Counted from the first letter of the stretch, positions 1-8,442 are shown. The stretch is 64,000 nucleotides of DNA from Bacillota bacterium (GCA_023460955.1 JAEWOH010000041.1:124001-188000), one strand, 5' to 3'. The notes: generated from the sequence alone by a model not told the origin. Numbers and translations are program-made.

Positions 1-73
1 TTTTGCAGGTGCTATAATAGGGCCATAGAGCAGTAAACAATAGTATTTGAGTAATATCAAACTATTTATTGCA

Positions 74-298
74 AAGTAAATAAGGTATCCTGAAATGAGC
101 GAGTAAAACCTTTATTTTGAACCTACATCTGTAATAAGGGAGTCTGCTGTTTGATATTCTATGTCAGGCCTTGATTAATTCCGACACACGGCGCGAACGT
201 TGTGCAACGGCGAAGGAAGACTGAAGATATCACCGGGACACCCACCTAGCTTGGGCTAGGTGCCAAAATACTGGGGACGCCATTTTGGGAATTTACTT
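74..298 (+). ncRNA. ssrS: 6S RNA (probable)
   Basis: Non-coding stretch with the layout of 6S RNA, the RNA that binds the housekeeping RNA polymerase holoenzyme. The ends pair: AAGTAAAT (74-81) with ATTTACTT (291-298), and TCCTGAAATGAGCG (88-101) with CGCCATTTTGGGA (278-290). The second helix resembles the E. coli 6S closing stem (GAGAUG..CGC with GGCGGCAUCUCGGA). A strong hairpin, CACCTAGC/GCTAGGTG (243-262), sits on the 3' side, where 6S RNAs carry one in the central bubble. The length of about 225 nt is slightly above the usual 180-200. A TATAAT at 13-18 could be a -10 box for a longer precursor. The assignment rests on pairing by eye; an SRP or T-box RNA was considered and fits worse. Confidence 0.68.
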
Positions 299-308
299 AA
301 AAAGCACA

Positions 309-332
309 GGGGCAGAAATGCCCCTTCGCTTT
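309..332 (+). terminator. Possible terminator after the 6S RNA
   Basis: GGGGCA (309-314) pairs with TGCCCC (319-324) around a GAAA tetraloop. The following tract, TTCGCTTT, is only partly T-rich, so this may be a weak terminator or just a processing hairpin that separates the RNA gene from cysE. Confidence 0.4.
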
Positions 333-502
333 GCCCAAAAATCTTGACTCAGTTCGTATTTACATAGAAATTTAAAACTGTTAAAATGTCTATAACGAGG
401 GCGAAGGTCGAATGTATCAGGTTTTTTTATACTGAATATAATATAAAAGAAATTATGCTGCAAACGGAGTTGTTTGTAACGATATATGTAAAGGAAGAAA
501 CT

Positions 503-1225
503 ATGGGGAGATTACTCGATGATGCCAGATTAATAGCAAGCCGGGACCCGGCTGCCAAAAGTACGCTTGAGGTGATATTGCTTTACCCTGGTTTCCATGC
601 ACTTGTTTACCACAAGTTCGCACACTGGTTTTACAAGAAAAAAAGGTTCTTTATTGCCAGATTCCTTTCACAATTTGCCAGGCATTTTACCGGTATAGAG
701 ATTCATCCCGGGGCAAAAATAGGCAGAGGTTTGTTTATTGATCACGGAATGGGTGTTGTTATAGGTGAATCAGCTGAAATCGGAGATAACTGCACAATTT
801 ATCATGGCGTTACTCTTGGAGGAACCGGTAAAGACAAAGGGGCAAAGCGTCACCCCACTATAGGAGATAATGTTCTCATAGGGGCGGGAGCTAAGGTTCT
901 CGGACCGTTTAAAATTGGGGATAATTCAACTATTGGCGCTAATACATTTGTGGCTTTTGAAGTTGAGCCCTACTCAACAGTTGTCGGAGTTAAGGGCAGA
1001 ATCGTTAAAAAGGGTAATCAAAGAGTTGTGGCATCACCATCCGAAACACTTGACCAGATACATATGCCAGACCCGATTTCACAGGATATTTGCAGACTGG
1101 AAAGCAGAATTCAGCATTTTGAACAGCAATGCTGCGTAACTAACGACAGCAGTATTTGTCATAAGAGAGGCAATGAAGGTCAAAAGAATAGCGATAAGCT
1201 GCAAAAGGATAGTGAAAGTAAGTAA
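503..1225 (+). CDS. cysE: Serine O-acetyltransferase
   Basis: Acetylates L-serine with acetyl-CoA to O-acetylserine, the first step of cysteine synthesis, in the cytoplasm. 240 aa. The helical N-terminal part (from MGRLLDDARL) is followed by a left-handed beta-helix of hexapeptide repeats (about residues 65-160), with the catalytic-type motif IDHGMGVVIGE and the acetyl-CoA loop GVTLGGTG. I take the ATG at 503, with AAGGAAG six bases upstream; a longer frame opens at 386 but has no ribosome site and adds a non-conserved leader. The C-terminal 40 residues are hydrophilic and poorly conserved. It lies just upstream of cysS, a common pairing in Firmicutes. No T-box leader was found. Confidence 0.93.
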   Translation: MGRLLDDARLIASRDPAAKSTLEVILLYPGFHALVYHKFAHWFYKKKRFFIARFLSQFARHFTGIEIHPGAKIGRGLFIDHGMGVVIGESAEIGDNCTIYHGVTLGGTGKDKGAKRHPTIGDNVLIGAGAKVLGPFKIGDNSTIGANTFVAFEVEPYSTVVGVKGRIVKKGNQRVVASPSETLDQIHMPDPISQDICRLESRIQHFEQQCCVTNDSSICHKRGNEGQKNSDKLQKDSESK

Positions 1226-1344
1226 GGCGTTAGTAAAACGTTTGAAAACAAGCGATTTTAAGCTTAAAAGCAAATGCTTTTATACTTTTGAAACGAGAAA
1301 ATATAGATAGTTACCGCGTGTTGACACGGGGATGGAGGGCAAGG

Positions 1345-2733
1345 ATGAAGGTTTATAATACACTGTCAAGAAAAAAGGAAGATTTTAAGCCGCTGAGCGG
1401 CAACGAAGTAAGGATATATTCATGTGGTCCGACGGTATATAATTATGCTCACATCGGTAACCTGAGAACATATGTATTTATGGATATGCTCAGAAGAGTT
1501 CTGGAATATAACGGCTACTCCCTCAAGCATGTTATGAATATAACGGATGTAGGTCACCTGGTATCTGATGAGGATGACGGAGAAGACAAGATGCTTAAGG
1601 GTGCCCGTGAGCAGAAGAAAACTCCTTGGGAAATAGCAGATTTCTATACTGATGTTTTTATGAAAGATATAACGTCACTTAATATCGAGGTACCTGAAAT
1701 AATATCAAAAGCAACTGAGCATATTTCCGAAATGCTTGATTTTGTTAATGGTCTTGTAGATAAAGGCTATGGCTACGAAACCAGCGACGGTATTTATTTT
1801 GATATACAGAAATTTAGTGAATACGGTAAGCTGTCAAGAGCAAATCTTGAGGAACAGTTGGCCGGTGCAAGGGTCGAAGTAAATGAGGAAAAACGTCATC
1901 CTGCAGACTTTGCACTTTGGAAGAAGGCTCCTAAGGAGCATATAATGCAGTGGCCGAGCTCCTGGGGAATGGGTTACCCGGGTTGGCATATAGAGTGTTC
2001 TGCAATGGGCAGAAAGTATCTTGGGGATGTATTTGACATTCACACGGGCGGAGTCGATCATATTCCTGTACATCATGAGAATGAGATAGCTCAATCGGAA
2101 GCACTTCTAGGAAAACCTGCGGTTAATTACTGGATGCACGGTGAGTTCATGATGGTTAATAACGGCAAAATGTCCAAGAGTCTTGGCAACACTTATACCA
2201 TTGCAGATTTGAAAAATAAGGGTTTTAATCCGCTTGCTTTCAGGTATATGTGCTTGAATGCTCATTACAGAAACAAGCTCAACTTTACCTGGGAGGTAAT
2301 GCAGTCTGCACAGGTATCCTATGACAGATTTGTTGAGGGGGTTCTGGCGCATAAAGACGGAGCAGATAAAGTTGATGAAGCTGTGATAAATGAATTCCAG
2401 AGTGATTTTGAAGAAGCTATCAACGACGACCTGAATATCCCGAAGGCGTTGGGAATTGCATGGAATGCTGTAAGATATGGTAAGAAGTCACAGCAAATAT
2501 TTGAGCTTCTTAACCGTATGAATAAAATATTTGGCTTTGATTTTAACAGAAAGAAGACAGAGGAAGACGGTCCTGAAATAAGTCCTGAAGTTCAGAAGCT
2601 TGTTGAGGAAAGACAGCAGGCTAGAGCCGAAAAGAATTGGAAACGTTCCGATGAAATCAGAGATGAACTAAAAGCTATGGGAATTGTGGTTGAAGATACT
2701 GCAAACGGCCCTAAGGTTAAGTTCGTTCAATAA
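1345..2733 (+). CDS. cysS: Cysteinyl-tRNA synthetase
   Basis: Class I aminoacyl-tRNA synthetase charging tRNA-Cys. 462 aa, normal length. The HIGH signature is HIGN in YNYAHIGNLRTY and the second signature is KMSKS in NNGKMSKSLGN. The zinc-binding cysteine of YSCGPTVYNY and the GWHIECSAMG and HHENEIAQ segments are present. The start is the ATG at 1345 with GGAGG seven bases before it; a frame open from 1288 has no ribosome site. It follows cysE by 119 bp and ends in a strong terminator, so cysE-cysS is probably one unit linking cysteine supply and charging. Confidence 0.97.
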   Translation: MKVYNTLSRKKEDFKPLSGNEVRIYSCGPTVYNYAHIGNLRTYVFMDMLRRVLEYNGYSLKHVMNITDVGHLVSDEDDGEDKMLKGAREQKKTPWEIADFYTDVFMKDITSLNIEVPEIISKATEHISEMLDFVNGLVDKGYGYETSDGIYFDIQKFSEYGKLSRANLEEQLAGARVEVNEEKRHPADFALWKKAPKEHIMQWPSSWGMGYPGWHIECSAMGRKYLGDVFDIHTGGVDHIPVHHENEIAQSEALLGKPAVNYWMHGEFMMVNNGKMSKSLGNTYTIADLKNKGFNPLAFRYMCLNAHYRNKLNFTWEVMQSAQVSYDRFVEGVLAHKDGADKVDEAVINEFQSDFEEAINDDLNIPKALGIAWNAVRYGKKSQQIFELLNRMNKIFGFDFNRKKTEEDGPEISPEVQKLVEERQQARAEKNWKRSDEIRDELKAMGIVVEDTANGPKVKFVQ

Positions 2734-2790
2734 TATATAGTAAATAATAAATAAACGATAAATCAAAGTTAAACCAAACGAAATAAGTAA

Positions 2791-2843
2791 GTGCACTCCG
2801 GATGTTAGCTCAATTAAACTAATATCCGGCGGTGCACTTTTTT
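2791..2843 (+). terminator. Intrinsic terminator of cysS
   Basis: Long stem: GTGCAC..CCGGAT pairs with ATCCGG..GTGCAC, followed by six T residues (2838-2843). Confidence 0.9.
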
Positions 2844-3036
2844 ACTGGAATGGCAATACCTATACTGGTCTTAGATATGTAATGCAGCAACAGACTGACG
2901 GCAAGTAATTCCGCAAATAGTCAAGTAATTCCACTAATATAAATAAATCAATAACATGCAGTTTATCCATCACATATTATAAAAATGTGATATATCGCGC
3001 AATGAAAAATAAAAGTTTTGGGGAAGGTGGATTTCA

Positions 3037-3882
3037 TTGAATAAACTGCAGGAATTTCTAGCTATAATTAATTCAAAAATCGGAGCGGGATACGTTTACG
3101 GAGGTCAGAATGCTGAACCCTTGACAAAGGACGCCTTGAACAGACTGGTAAACACCTTTGGCAGATCATATTACTATTATAATAATTATTCGGCTGAAAA
3201 GTGGATAGGGTATCAATACTATGACTGCTCTGGTCTTATAGTGAATGCCCTAAGGCGAATGGAGCTTATACCAATGATTGCTGACTATTCGGCGCAGAGC
3301 ATATACTCGGTTTTGTGCAGACCGGTCAGCAAGAGTCAGCTCAGACCCGGAGATATCTGCTTCAGAGATACACAAAGCAACGGTATTGTGCACTGCGGTG
3401 TATATACCGGGGGAGGTAGAGTAACACATGCCAGAGGTACTTTCTATGGAGTTGTAAACACTCTGCTTTTTGATTCGTTTAATTCTTTCGGCAGACTTAA
3501 TTACTTTGCCGGGGATTATGTAAATACTGATGTTAAATTTGAAACAGCAGTAAAAATTATCCCGACTGAAACAAATGTTTATGATATACCTGATGAAACT
3601 TCCGAGGTAATTCAAAAGCTGAACGCGGGGAGTTCGGTGAACGTACAAGCAGCTCTCAGCGGTAACTGGCAGCTTGTTTCACTATCACTAAGGTCGGGCT
3701 ATATAAAGGTTAAAGCAATGACGGATAATGATAGTCTCGGTCAGGCGCTGGAGCTTATAAGTGAAAAGGCGGGAATCAATAAAGACTACTGGTATAGGCA
3801 GGCAATGAATATCAAGTATCTGGATTTGTGCTTTATAAGAATCGCAGAGGCCTTCGGCGGCTTACCTAAAAAAACGGAGTAG
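3037..3882 (+). CDS. NlpC/P60 peptidase with SH3-like domain
   Basis: 281 aa, probably a cell-wall D-gamma-glutamyl peptidase of the NlpC/P60 papain-like family. The catalytic cysteine is in YYDCSGLIVNA (about residue 64) and the histidine in VTHARGTFYG (about residue 131). Residues 170-230 resemble a bacterial SH3 domain (ETNVYDIPDETSEV through GYIKVKAM). Usually the SH3 domain precedes the peptidase; here it follows. There is no signal peptide or membrane segment, so the protein is either cytoplasmic or released by an unusual route, as with endolysins. The start is TTG at 3037 with GAAGGTGG upstream. It is transcribed alone between terminators. Confidence 0.82.
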   Translation: MNKLQEFLAIINSKIGAGYVYGGQNAEPLTKDALNRLVNTFGRSYYYYNNYSAEKWIGYQYYDCSGLIVNALRRMELIPMIADYSAQSIYSVLCRPVSKSQLRPGDICFRDTQSNGIVHCGVYTGGGRVTHARGTFYGVVNTLLFDSFNSFGRLNYFAGDYVNTDVKFETAVKIIPTETNVYDIPDETSEVIQKLNAGSSVNVQAALSGNWQLVSLSLRSGYIKVKAMTDNDSLGQALELISEKAGINKDYWYRQAMNIKYLDLCFIRIAEAFGGLPKKTE

Positions 3883-4002
3883 AGTATATAAAAAAATCAC
3901 TATAAGGTTATCACATAATTGCCGTGAAAAGGGTTATGGCATTAACAATTTGCCCGCAATAGTTTGGGCATGATATACTAAGATTGACATAAGTGTTAAC
4001 CC

Positions 4003-4031
4003 ACATCAAGCTCAGGATTAGAGCTTGATGT
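4003..4031. repeat. 11-bp inverted repeat upstream of exoA
   Basis: ACATCAAGCTC (4003-4013) and GAGCTTGATGT (4021-4031) form a perfect hairpin with a 7-nt loop. There is no T tract. It lies in the leader or promoter region of exoA and could be an operator or mRNA element. Confidence 0.5.
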
Positions 4032-4092
4032 ATGACATAGGATATATGAAATTTTAACTATAAAATATTGTTGGACTGGAGAGAAAAACATT

Positions 4093-4851
4093 ATGATAAA
4101 GCTTATTTCATGGAATGTAAATGGCCTAAGGGCGTGTATGGACAAAGGTTTTATGGAGTTCTTCCGGCAAACTGACCCAGATATTTTTTGTGTACAGGAG
4201 ACTAAACTTCAGGAGGGACAAATTGAGCTGGAAATTGAAGGCTATCACCAGTTCTGGAATTATGCAGTCAAAAAAGGCTATTCAGGTACAGCAGTTTTTA
4301 CCAGAATAAAGCCTGTGGCCTCCTCTTGCGGGATAGGTGCTGAAGAGCACGACAATGAAGGACGCGTAATTACCTTGGAATTTGAAAGCTTCTACCTGGT
4401 CAATGTCTATACCCCAAATTCCAAAAGAGAATTGGAAAGACTTGATTACAGAATGAAATGGGAGGATGACTTCAGGGCTTATCTCAAGCAGCTGGAGCAA
4501 AAAAAGCCTGTAGTCCTTTGCGGGGACTTAAATGTTGCTCACAAGGAGATAGATTTGAAAAATCCCAAGTCAAACCGTACCAGTGCAGGATTTACCGATC
4601 AGGAAAGGGAGAAGTTTTCCCAGCTGCTTGATAATGGTTTTGTTGATACCTTCAGAGCTATTTATCCAGACAAAACAGATGCTTATACCTGGTGGTCATA
4701 CATGTTCAAAGCCAGAGAAAAGAATGCAGGCTGGAGAATTGACTATTTCTGTGTATCGGAGTGCGTTAAGGACAAAATAAATGATGCTTACATTTATTCA
4801 GAAACCATGGGCTCAGATCATTGCCCTGTGGGTCTGGAGATCGAACTTTAA
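4093..4851 (+). CDS. exoA: Exodeoxyribonuclease III (AP endonuclease)
   Basis: Mg2+-dependent AP endonuclease/3'-5' exonuclease of the exoIII/APE1 family, acting in base excision repair. 252 aa, full length. The motifs run in order: SWNVNGLR at the N-terminus, QETKLQ (metal-binding Glu), YTPNS, GDLNVAH (Asp and Asn), RIDYF, and the terminal SDHCP with the catalytic His. The start is ATG at 4093 after CTGGAGAG. It is preceded by an 11-bp hairpin and followed by a DnaA-box cluster rather than a terminator. Confidence 0.97.
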   Translation: MIKLISWNVNGLRACMDKGFMEFFRQTDPDIFCVQETKLQEGQIELEIEGYHQFWNYAVKKGYSGTAVFTRIKPVASSCGIGAEEHDNEGRVITLEFESFYLVNVYTPNSKRELERLDYRMKWEDDFRAYLKQLEQKKPVVLCGDLNVAHKEIDLKNPKSNRTSAGFTDQEREKFSQLLDNGFVDTFRAIYPDKTDAYTWWSYMFKAREKNAGWRIDYFCVSECVKDKINDAYIYSETMGSDHCPVGLEIEL

Positions 4852-4874
4852 TTACAGAATTTCTACTGATAATT

Positions 4875-5035
4875 TTATACACATCGTGGATAAGCCTATT
4901 TTAAATATATACACAGATTAGTCCACATTATCCACAGAAAACCTGTCCACATTATGAATAAATTGTGGAAAAACAAGAGATTATCAATAATATAAGTAAT
5001 TGAAGTTAAATTTGAGCTTTTATGTCTGTGGATAA
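4875..5035. promoter_or_regulatory. DnaA-box cluster
   Basis: About 160 bp of AT-rich DNA between exoA and mrnC with two perfect DnaA boxes: TTATCCACA at 4928-4936 (+) and its complement TGTGGATAA at 5027-5035. Single-mismatch boxes are TTATACACA at 4875-4883, CGTGGATAA at 4885-4893 (complement strand) and TGTGGAAAA at 4964-4972 (complement strand). Further TCCACA cores occur near 4922 and 4947. It is not next to dnaA or dnaN, so it is more likely a DnaA-titrating or DnaA-responsive control region than the origin. The effect on the flanking genes is inferred. Confidence 0.72.
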
Positions 5036-5171
5036 GTAAGGTAACTCTTATTCAACTGATAATATGTTTTTTATTTGATATGAAATTACTTTAGTGTATA
5101 ATAGCAATAGTTAAATACAGGCTATCAGTATCAAAAGAGATGTAATTTGAAAAGTGATTTGGAGATAATAA

Positions 5172-5645
5172 ATGTTTGAAGACGTTTTTGGAAAAATACG
5201 TGGGGATTTCAGCATAAAGCCTATGGAGGTTATGAACCTGCAGCCTTTGGTGCTTGCATATATTGGAGATGCTGTTTATGAAGCATATATCCGTACCATG
5301 CTGGTTGTAAATAAGAAAACAAATGTAAATATGCTTCATAAAATGTCAGTAAAATATGTTAAGGCAAAATCGCAATCTGACACGGTTAAGCGGATAATGG
5401 ACAAGCTGACGCAAGACGAGCAGGATGTGGTAAGAAGAGGACGGAATGCAAAGTCTGTTACGGTTCCCAAACATGCGGAAATAACTGATTATCGGTATTC
5501 AACAGGCTATGAAGCGTTAATCGGCTATTTATATCTTACAAATCAAGCCGAGAGACTATTGGAGATATTGAGAATATCAGTAGAGGAAACTACTGAGGGT
5601 ATTGAGGCAGATAATGATAAACCGTCTCATGATACAGCTGAATAA
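5172..5645 (+). CDS. mrnC: Mini-ribonuclease III
   Basis: RNase III catalytic domain without a dsRNA-binding domain; in B. subtilis MrnC matures 23S rRNA. 157 aa, typical length. The signature LAYIGDAVYEAYIR carries the Asp and Glu of the family, and a second acidic cluster occurs in the YEALIGYLYL segment. The start is ATG at 5172 with GGAGA seven bases upstream. It lies directly before rlmB, so two 23S rRNA functions are paired, and follows cysS at a distance, the usual clostridial order. Confidence 0.94.
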   Translation: MFEDVFGKIRGDFSIKPMEVMNLQPLVLAYIGDAVYEAYIRTMLVVNKKTNVNMLHKMSVKYVKAKSQSDTVKRIMDKLTQDEQDVVRRGRNAKSVTVPKHAEITDYRYSTGYEALIGYLYLTNQAERLLEILRISVEETTEGIEADNDKPSHDTAE

Positions 5646-5703
5646 ATTTTCAACGTGAAAATATATTATTATGTCGCTGCAGAGCAGCGGAATGGAGATT
5701 ATA

Positions 5704-6660
5704 ATGGCAGGAGAAAGAAAAGGAAATTATACACGCGGAGATAAAAGAGGAGCTTTTGGTGATAGAAAAAACCCAAGGATGGACGCCGATAAAAGAAACT
5801 CATTTGGAAAAGGTCCGAGACCCGAAAGGAAGAAGGCTGATTTTATTCCGGAAAAAAGAGCGCCCAAAGATCGGGTCCTGAAAGAGCCGAATTTGGATAC
5901 TGAAGTAATAGAGGAAGCTCCTAATGACAATGATAAGCTTGAAGGCAGAAACTCTGTTCTGGAGGCTTTAAAGGCCAACAGGACAATAAATAAACTGTTT
6001 GTAGTAAAGGGTGAGCGCGAAGGCTCAATTCGCCAGATAGTAGCAATGGCCAGACAAAAAGGTATTATCGTAACAGAGGTAGAGAAAAGCGCTCTGGACA
6101 GTATGTCTTCCGCAAGATCACATCAGGGAGTCATTGCATTTGTAGCCGTTAAGGAGTATGTTGAAGTTGATGACATACTACAGGCTGCGCAGGCAAAGGG
6201 TCAGCCTCCCTTTATAATTATATTGGACGAAATAACTGATCCCCATAACTTTGGTGCAATTCTCAGAACTGCCAATGCTGTTGGAGCTCATGGTGTAATT
6301 ATTCCGAAAAGAAGAGCTATAGGGCTCACCTCTGCGGTTTCAAAAGCGTCAGCAGGTGCTGTGGAATATGTTCCAGTATCCAGGGTAACAAATATTTCCC
6401 AGACAATAGAATATCTTAAGAAGAATAACATTTGGGTCATAGGTACTGATGCAACAGGAGAAAAGGCATTTTACGAGAGCGATTTGAAAGGTCCTATTGC
6501 CCTTGTCGTAGGCAGCGAAGGCGAAGGAATGGGAAAACTCGTTCGTGAAAAATGTGACTTTATTGTGAATATTCCTATGTTGGGGGAAATAAGCTCATTG
6601 AATGCTTCAGTAGCTGCAGCAATTGTAATGTATGAAATTTTAAAGCAAAGAGGTAAATAA
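5704..6660 (+). CDS. rlmB: 23S rRNA (guanosine-2'-O-)-methyltransferase RlmB
   Basis: SPOUT/TrmH-family 2'-O-methyltransferase. 318 aa. The first 70 or so residues are a charged, disordered extension rich in Arg, Lys, Asp and Gly. The substrate-binding domain follows (EGRNSVLEALKA), then the trefoil-knot domain with motif 1 (DPHNFGAILRTANAVG), motif 2 (VVGSEGEGMG) and motif 3 (IPMLGEISSLNASVAAAI). I choose ATG 5704 with GGAG six bases before it; the ATG at 5671 lacks a ribosome site. It lies 58 bp after mrnC and ends in a good terminator. Confidence 0.95.
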   Translation: MAGERKGNYTRGDKRGAFGDRKNPRMDADKRNSFGKGPRPERKKADFIPEKRAPKDRVLKEPNLDTEVIEEAPNDNDKLEGRNSVLEALKANRTINKLFVVKGEREGSIRQIVAMARQKGIIVTEVEKSALDSMSSARSHQGVIAFVAVKEYVEVDDILQAAQAKGQPPFIIILDEITDPHNFGAILRTANAVGAHGVIIPKRRAIGLTSAVSKASAGAVEYVPVSRVTNISQTIEYLKKNNIWVIGTDATGEKAFYESDLKGPIALVVGSEGEGMGKLVREKCDFIVNIPMLGEISSLNASVAAAIVMYEILKQRGK

Positions 6661-6665
6661 TAAGA

Positions 6666-6697
6666 GCCGGGTTCAAGAAAACTTGAATCCGGTTTTT
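6666..6697 (+). terminator. Intrinsic terminator of rlmB
   Basis: CCGGGTTCAAG pairs with CTTGAATCCGG around AAAA, followed by TTTTTT. Confidence 0.9.
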
Positions 6698-6864
6698 TCT
6701 ACGTTGTGGAGCGATACCGATTAATTTAACCTCTATGAACGTTAGGAAACTGCTTTAGGTAAGTAAAGCTTGACACAACTAGGGCAGCATCATATAATTT
6801 AATATGAGTTTCTATCTCTATTCTTACCATTCTTTAACAAGCCGAAAAAGTGGGGGCAACTGAA

Positions 6865-7509
6865 TTGAAAACTAACGTTAGGGCTGAGGTCTATCAATCT
6901 TATACCGGGATGATAGACGAGGATGTAATACATGAGGCAAAGGCTGGTAATGAAAAAGCGCTGGAGTATCTTATTAATAAGTACAAAAGCTTTGTCCGGG
7001 CAAAGGCAAGGACATACTTTCTCATTGGGGCTGACCGCGAAGACATTATTCAAGAAGGTATGATTGGATTGTTTAAAGCAATCAGAGACTATAAAGGGGA
7101 CAAGCTGTCTTCCTTCAGAGCCTTTGCAGAGCTTTGCATAACACGCCAGATTATTACTGCTATAAAAACGGCGACAAGACAAAAGCATATACCTCTTAAT
7201 TCCTATGTATCGTTGAACAAGCCCATATTCGACGAAGAATCGGACAGAACTCTTATGGATGTTATCAGCGAAGAAAGTATCAGCGACCCTGAGGAGCTTC
7301 TAATAAACAGAGAGGAATTTCTTGGTATAGAAAACAAGATGGGTGAGATACTAAGCTCTCTGGAATGGGAAGTTCTGACCTCTTATCTGGAAGGGAAATC
7401 CTACCAGGAGATTGCGGAAGATCTGGATAGACATGTGAAGTCAATTGATAATGCGCTACAGCGAGTAAAACGTAAATTGGAGAAATATCTAGAAGAACAA
7501 AAAGCATAA
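6865..7509 (+). CDS. sigH: RNA polymerase sigma factor SigH
   Basis: Sigma-70-like factor (Spo0H) that directs early sporulation and stationary-phase genes. About 214 aa. Region 2 contains NKYKSFVRAKARTYFLIGAD, EDIIQEGMIGL and FAELCITRQIITAIKTATRQ, almost identical to B. subtilis SigH as I recall it. Region 4 ends in SYQEIAEDLDRHVKSIDNAL. A GTG at 6850 also opens the frame, but GGGGG at 6852-6856 lies eight bases before TTG 6865, so I prefer TTG. It is placed upstream of the tRNA genes; the secE-nusG genes that often follow sigH are not in this window. Confidence 0.94.
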   Translation: MKTNVRAEVYQSYTGMIDEDVIHEAKAGNEKALEYLINKYKSFVRAKARTYFLIGADREDIIQEGMIGLFKAIRDYKGDKLSSFRAFAELCITRQIITAIKTATRQKHIPLNSYVSLNKPIFDEESDRTLMDVISEESISDPEELLINREEFLGIENKMGEILSSLEWEVLTSYLEGKSYQEIAEDLDRHVKSIDNALQRVKRKLEKYLEEQKA

Positions 7510-7595
7510 TCTTAATAAACGGGCTAAAATGCTACTGGACGAAGGATTAAAAAACATGCTATAATACCCTAGTCCATTAGCCTGCTGCATATAAT

Positions 7596-7669
7596 GCGGG
7601 TGTAGTTCAATGGCAGAACATCAGCTTCCCAAGCTGATTGCGTGGGTTCGATTCCCATCACCCGCTCCA
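7596..7669 (+). tRNA. tRNA-Gly (anticodon CCC)
   Basis: Full cloverleaf: acceptor GCGGGTG/CACCCGC, D-arm GTTC/GAAC, anticodon stem TCAGC/GCTGA with loop TTCCCAA (anticodon CCC), T-arm GTGGG TTCGATT CCCAT, and encoded CCA. A TATAAT at 7559-7564 is the probable -10 box. Confidence 0.93.
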
Positions 7670-7757
7670 GTATTACCTTTGAAGTTTGTGAAGCAGTATC
7701 CTGATTAGGTTTCGCAATTTATCAGGAATTGAACCCGAGAGGGCTCGAACCGGAGAC

Positions 7758-7785
7758 GCGGGCGTGATTCCCATCACCCGCACCA
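7758..7785 (+). pseudogene. tRNA-Gly 3'-end relic
   Basis: Sixteen bases (GATTCCCATCACCCGC, 7766-7781) repeat exactly the T-arm/acceptor end of the tRNA-Gly about 100 bp upstream, and are preceded by GCGGG as if the tRNA body had been deleted. It still ends in an ACCA. Such a copy is what a site-specific integration/excision at the tRNA 3' end, or slippage during duplication, would leave. Confidence 0.55.
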
Positions 7786-7798
7786 AAAAACTTTATAT

Positions 7799-7874
7799 GC
7801 TCCCATAGCTCAGTTGGCAGAGCGCATCCATGGTAAGGATGAGGTCTCCAGTTCGAATCTGGATGGGAGCTCCA
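7799..7874 (+). tRNA. tRNA-Thr (anticodon GGT)
   Basis: Cloverleaf: acceptor GCTCCCA/TGGGAGC, D-arm GCTC/GAGC, anticodon stem CATCC/GGATG with loop ATGGTAA (anticodon GGT), T-arm CCAGT TCGAATC TGG, and CCA encoded. It is probably cotranscribed with the tRNA-Gly and followed by a terminator. Confidence 0.95.
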
Positions 7875-7886
7875 CTAAAATGAAGG

Positions 7887-7917
7887 CTTCCGAGATTTTA
7901 AATCTCGGGAGTTTTTT
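7887..7917 (+). terminator. Terminator of the tRNA unit
   Basis: CCGAGATTT pairs with AAATCTCGG, followed by GAG and TTTTTT. Confidence 0.85.
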
Positions 7918-8442
7918 GCTTTGACAGAAATTTGGACAGAAATAGCGTTTTATTATCCACCTCATATTTAAAATGTGAAATAAATACAAAAAAATATATA
8001 ACAAATTATCTAAATAATGTATTATATATAATATATTACAATATTTTTAGAAGTTTTAATGCTTAATCAAGTCAGTGAGCAGATGAAAAGAGATAAAATA
8101 TTGCAATGATTTCATATAAAAAGTTCAACTTGTTTTTGTACTATCTTCTTAAAAATTAAATATTAAATTATTAACAAAGCTGGTATGGATGACCAGTTGA
8201 ATAGGGGTTGAGTTTTATACCAAAGAAATTTCATTATTTTATATAAAATATGTATATGAAGCCAAAAATTTCTTTGAGATAAGCTACCTGAACAACACGC
8301 GATTTTTATGGCAGAGATAATACAAGACTCAAAAGGTCTATATTCTCAATGCAAAACCACAAAATACAAGAAGAACAATATTTCTAGAGAGATGGTTTTA
8401 CGAAATGAAATGAAAATTTAAGTACATTAAGGGAGTAGATAA
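7918..8442. other. Intergenic region before the ABC operon
   Basis: 525 bp of very AT-rich DNA without a convincing gene. It starts with GACAGAAATTTG (7923-7934), a 12-mer found twice more in degenerate DNA of this window. CAAAGAAATTT (8221-8231) and AAATTTCTTTG (8266-8276) form an 11-bp inverted repeat. A 37-codon frame at 8309-8422 (from ATG) has no ribosome site and is not called. Confidence 0.6.

Noticed and set aside
1..385. T-box riboswitch for the cysE-cysS unit
   Set aside because: No AGGGTGGNACCGCG-like sequence; the pairing fits 6S RNA better.
386..502. Longer N-terminus of cysE
   Set aside because: No ribosome site and not in the family; ATG 503 has both.
2846..2908. Frame encoding WNGNTYTGLRYVMQQQTDGK after the cysS terminator
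   Set aside because: Only 20 codons, no start or ribosome site, no family recognised.
4875..5035. Chromosome origin (oriC)
   Set aside because: No dnaA/dnaN neighbours and no clear unwinding element; called a DnaA-box cluster only.
7810..8004. Minus-strand frame through tRNA-Thr
   Set aside because: It is an antisense shadow of the tRNA (LPSRFELETSSLPW) and a familiar false ORF.
8309..8422. 37-codon frame before the exporter operon
   Set aside because: No ribosome site and unremarkable composition.
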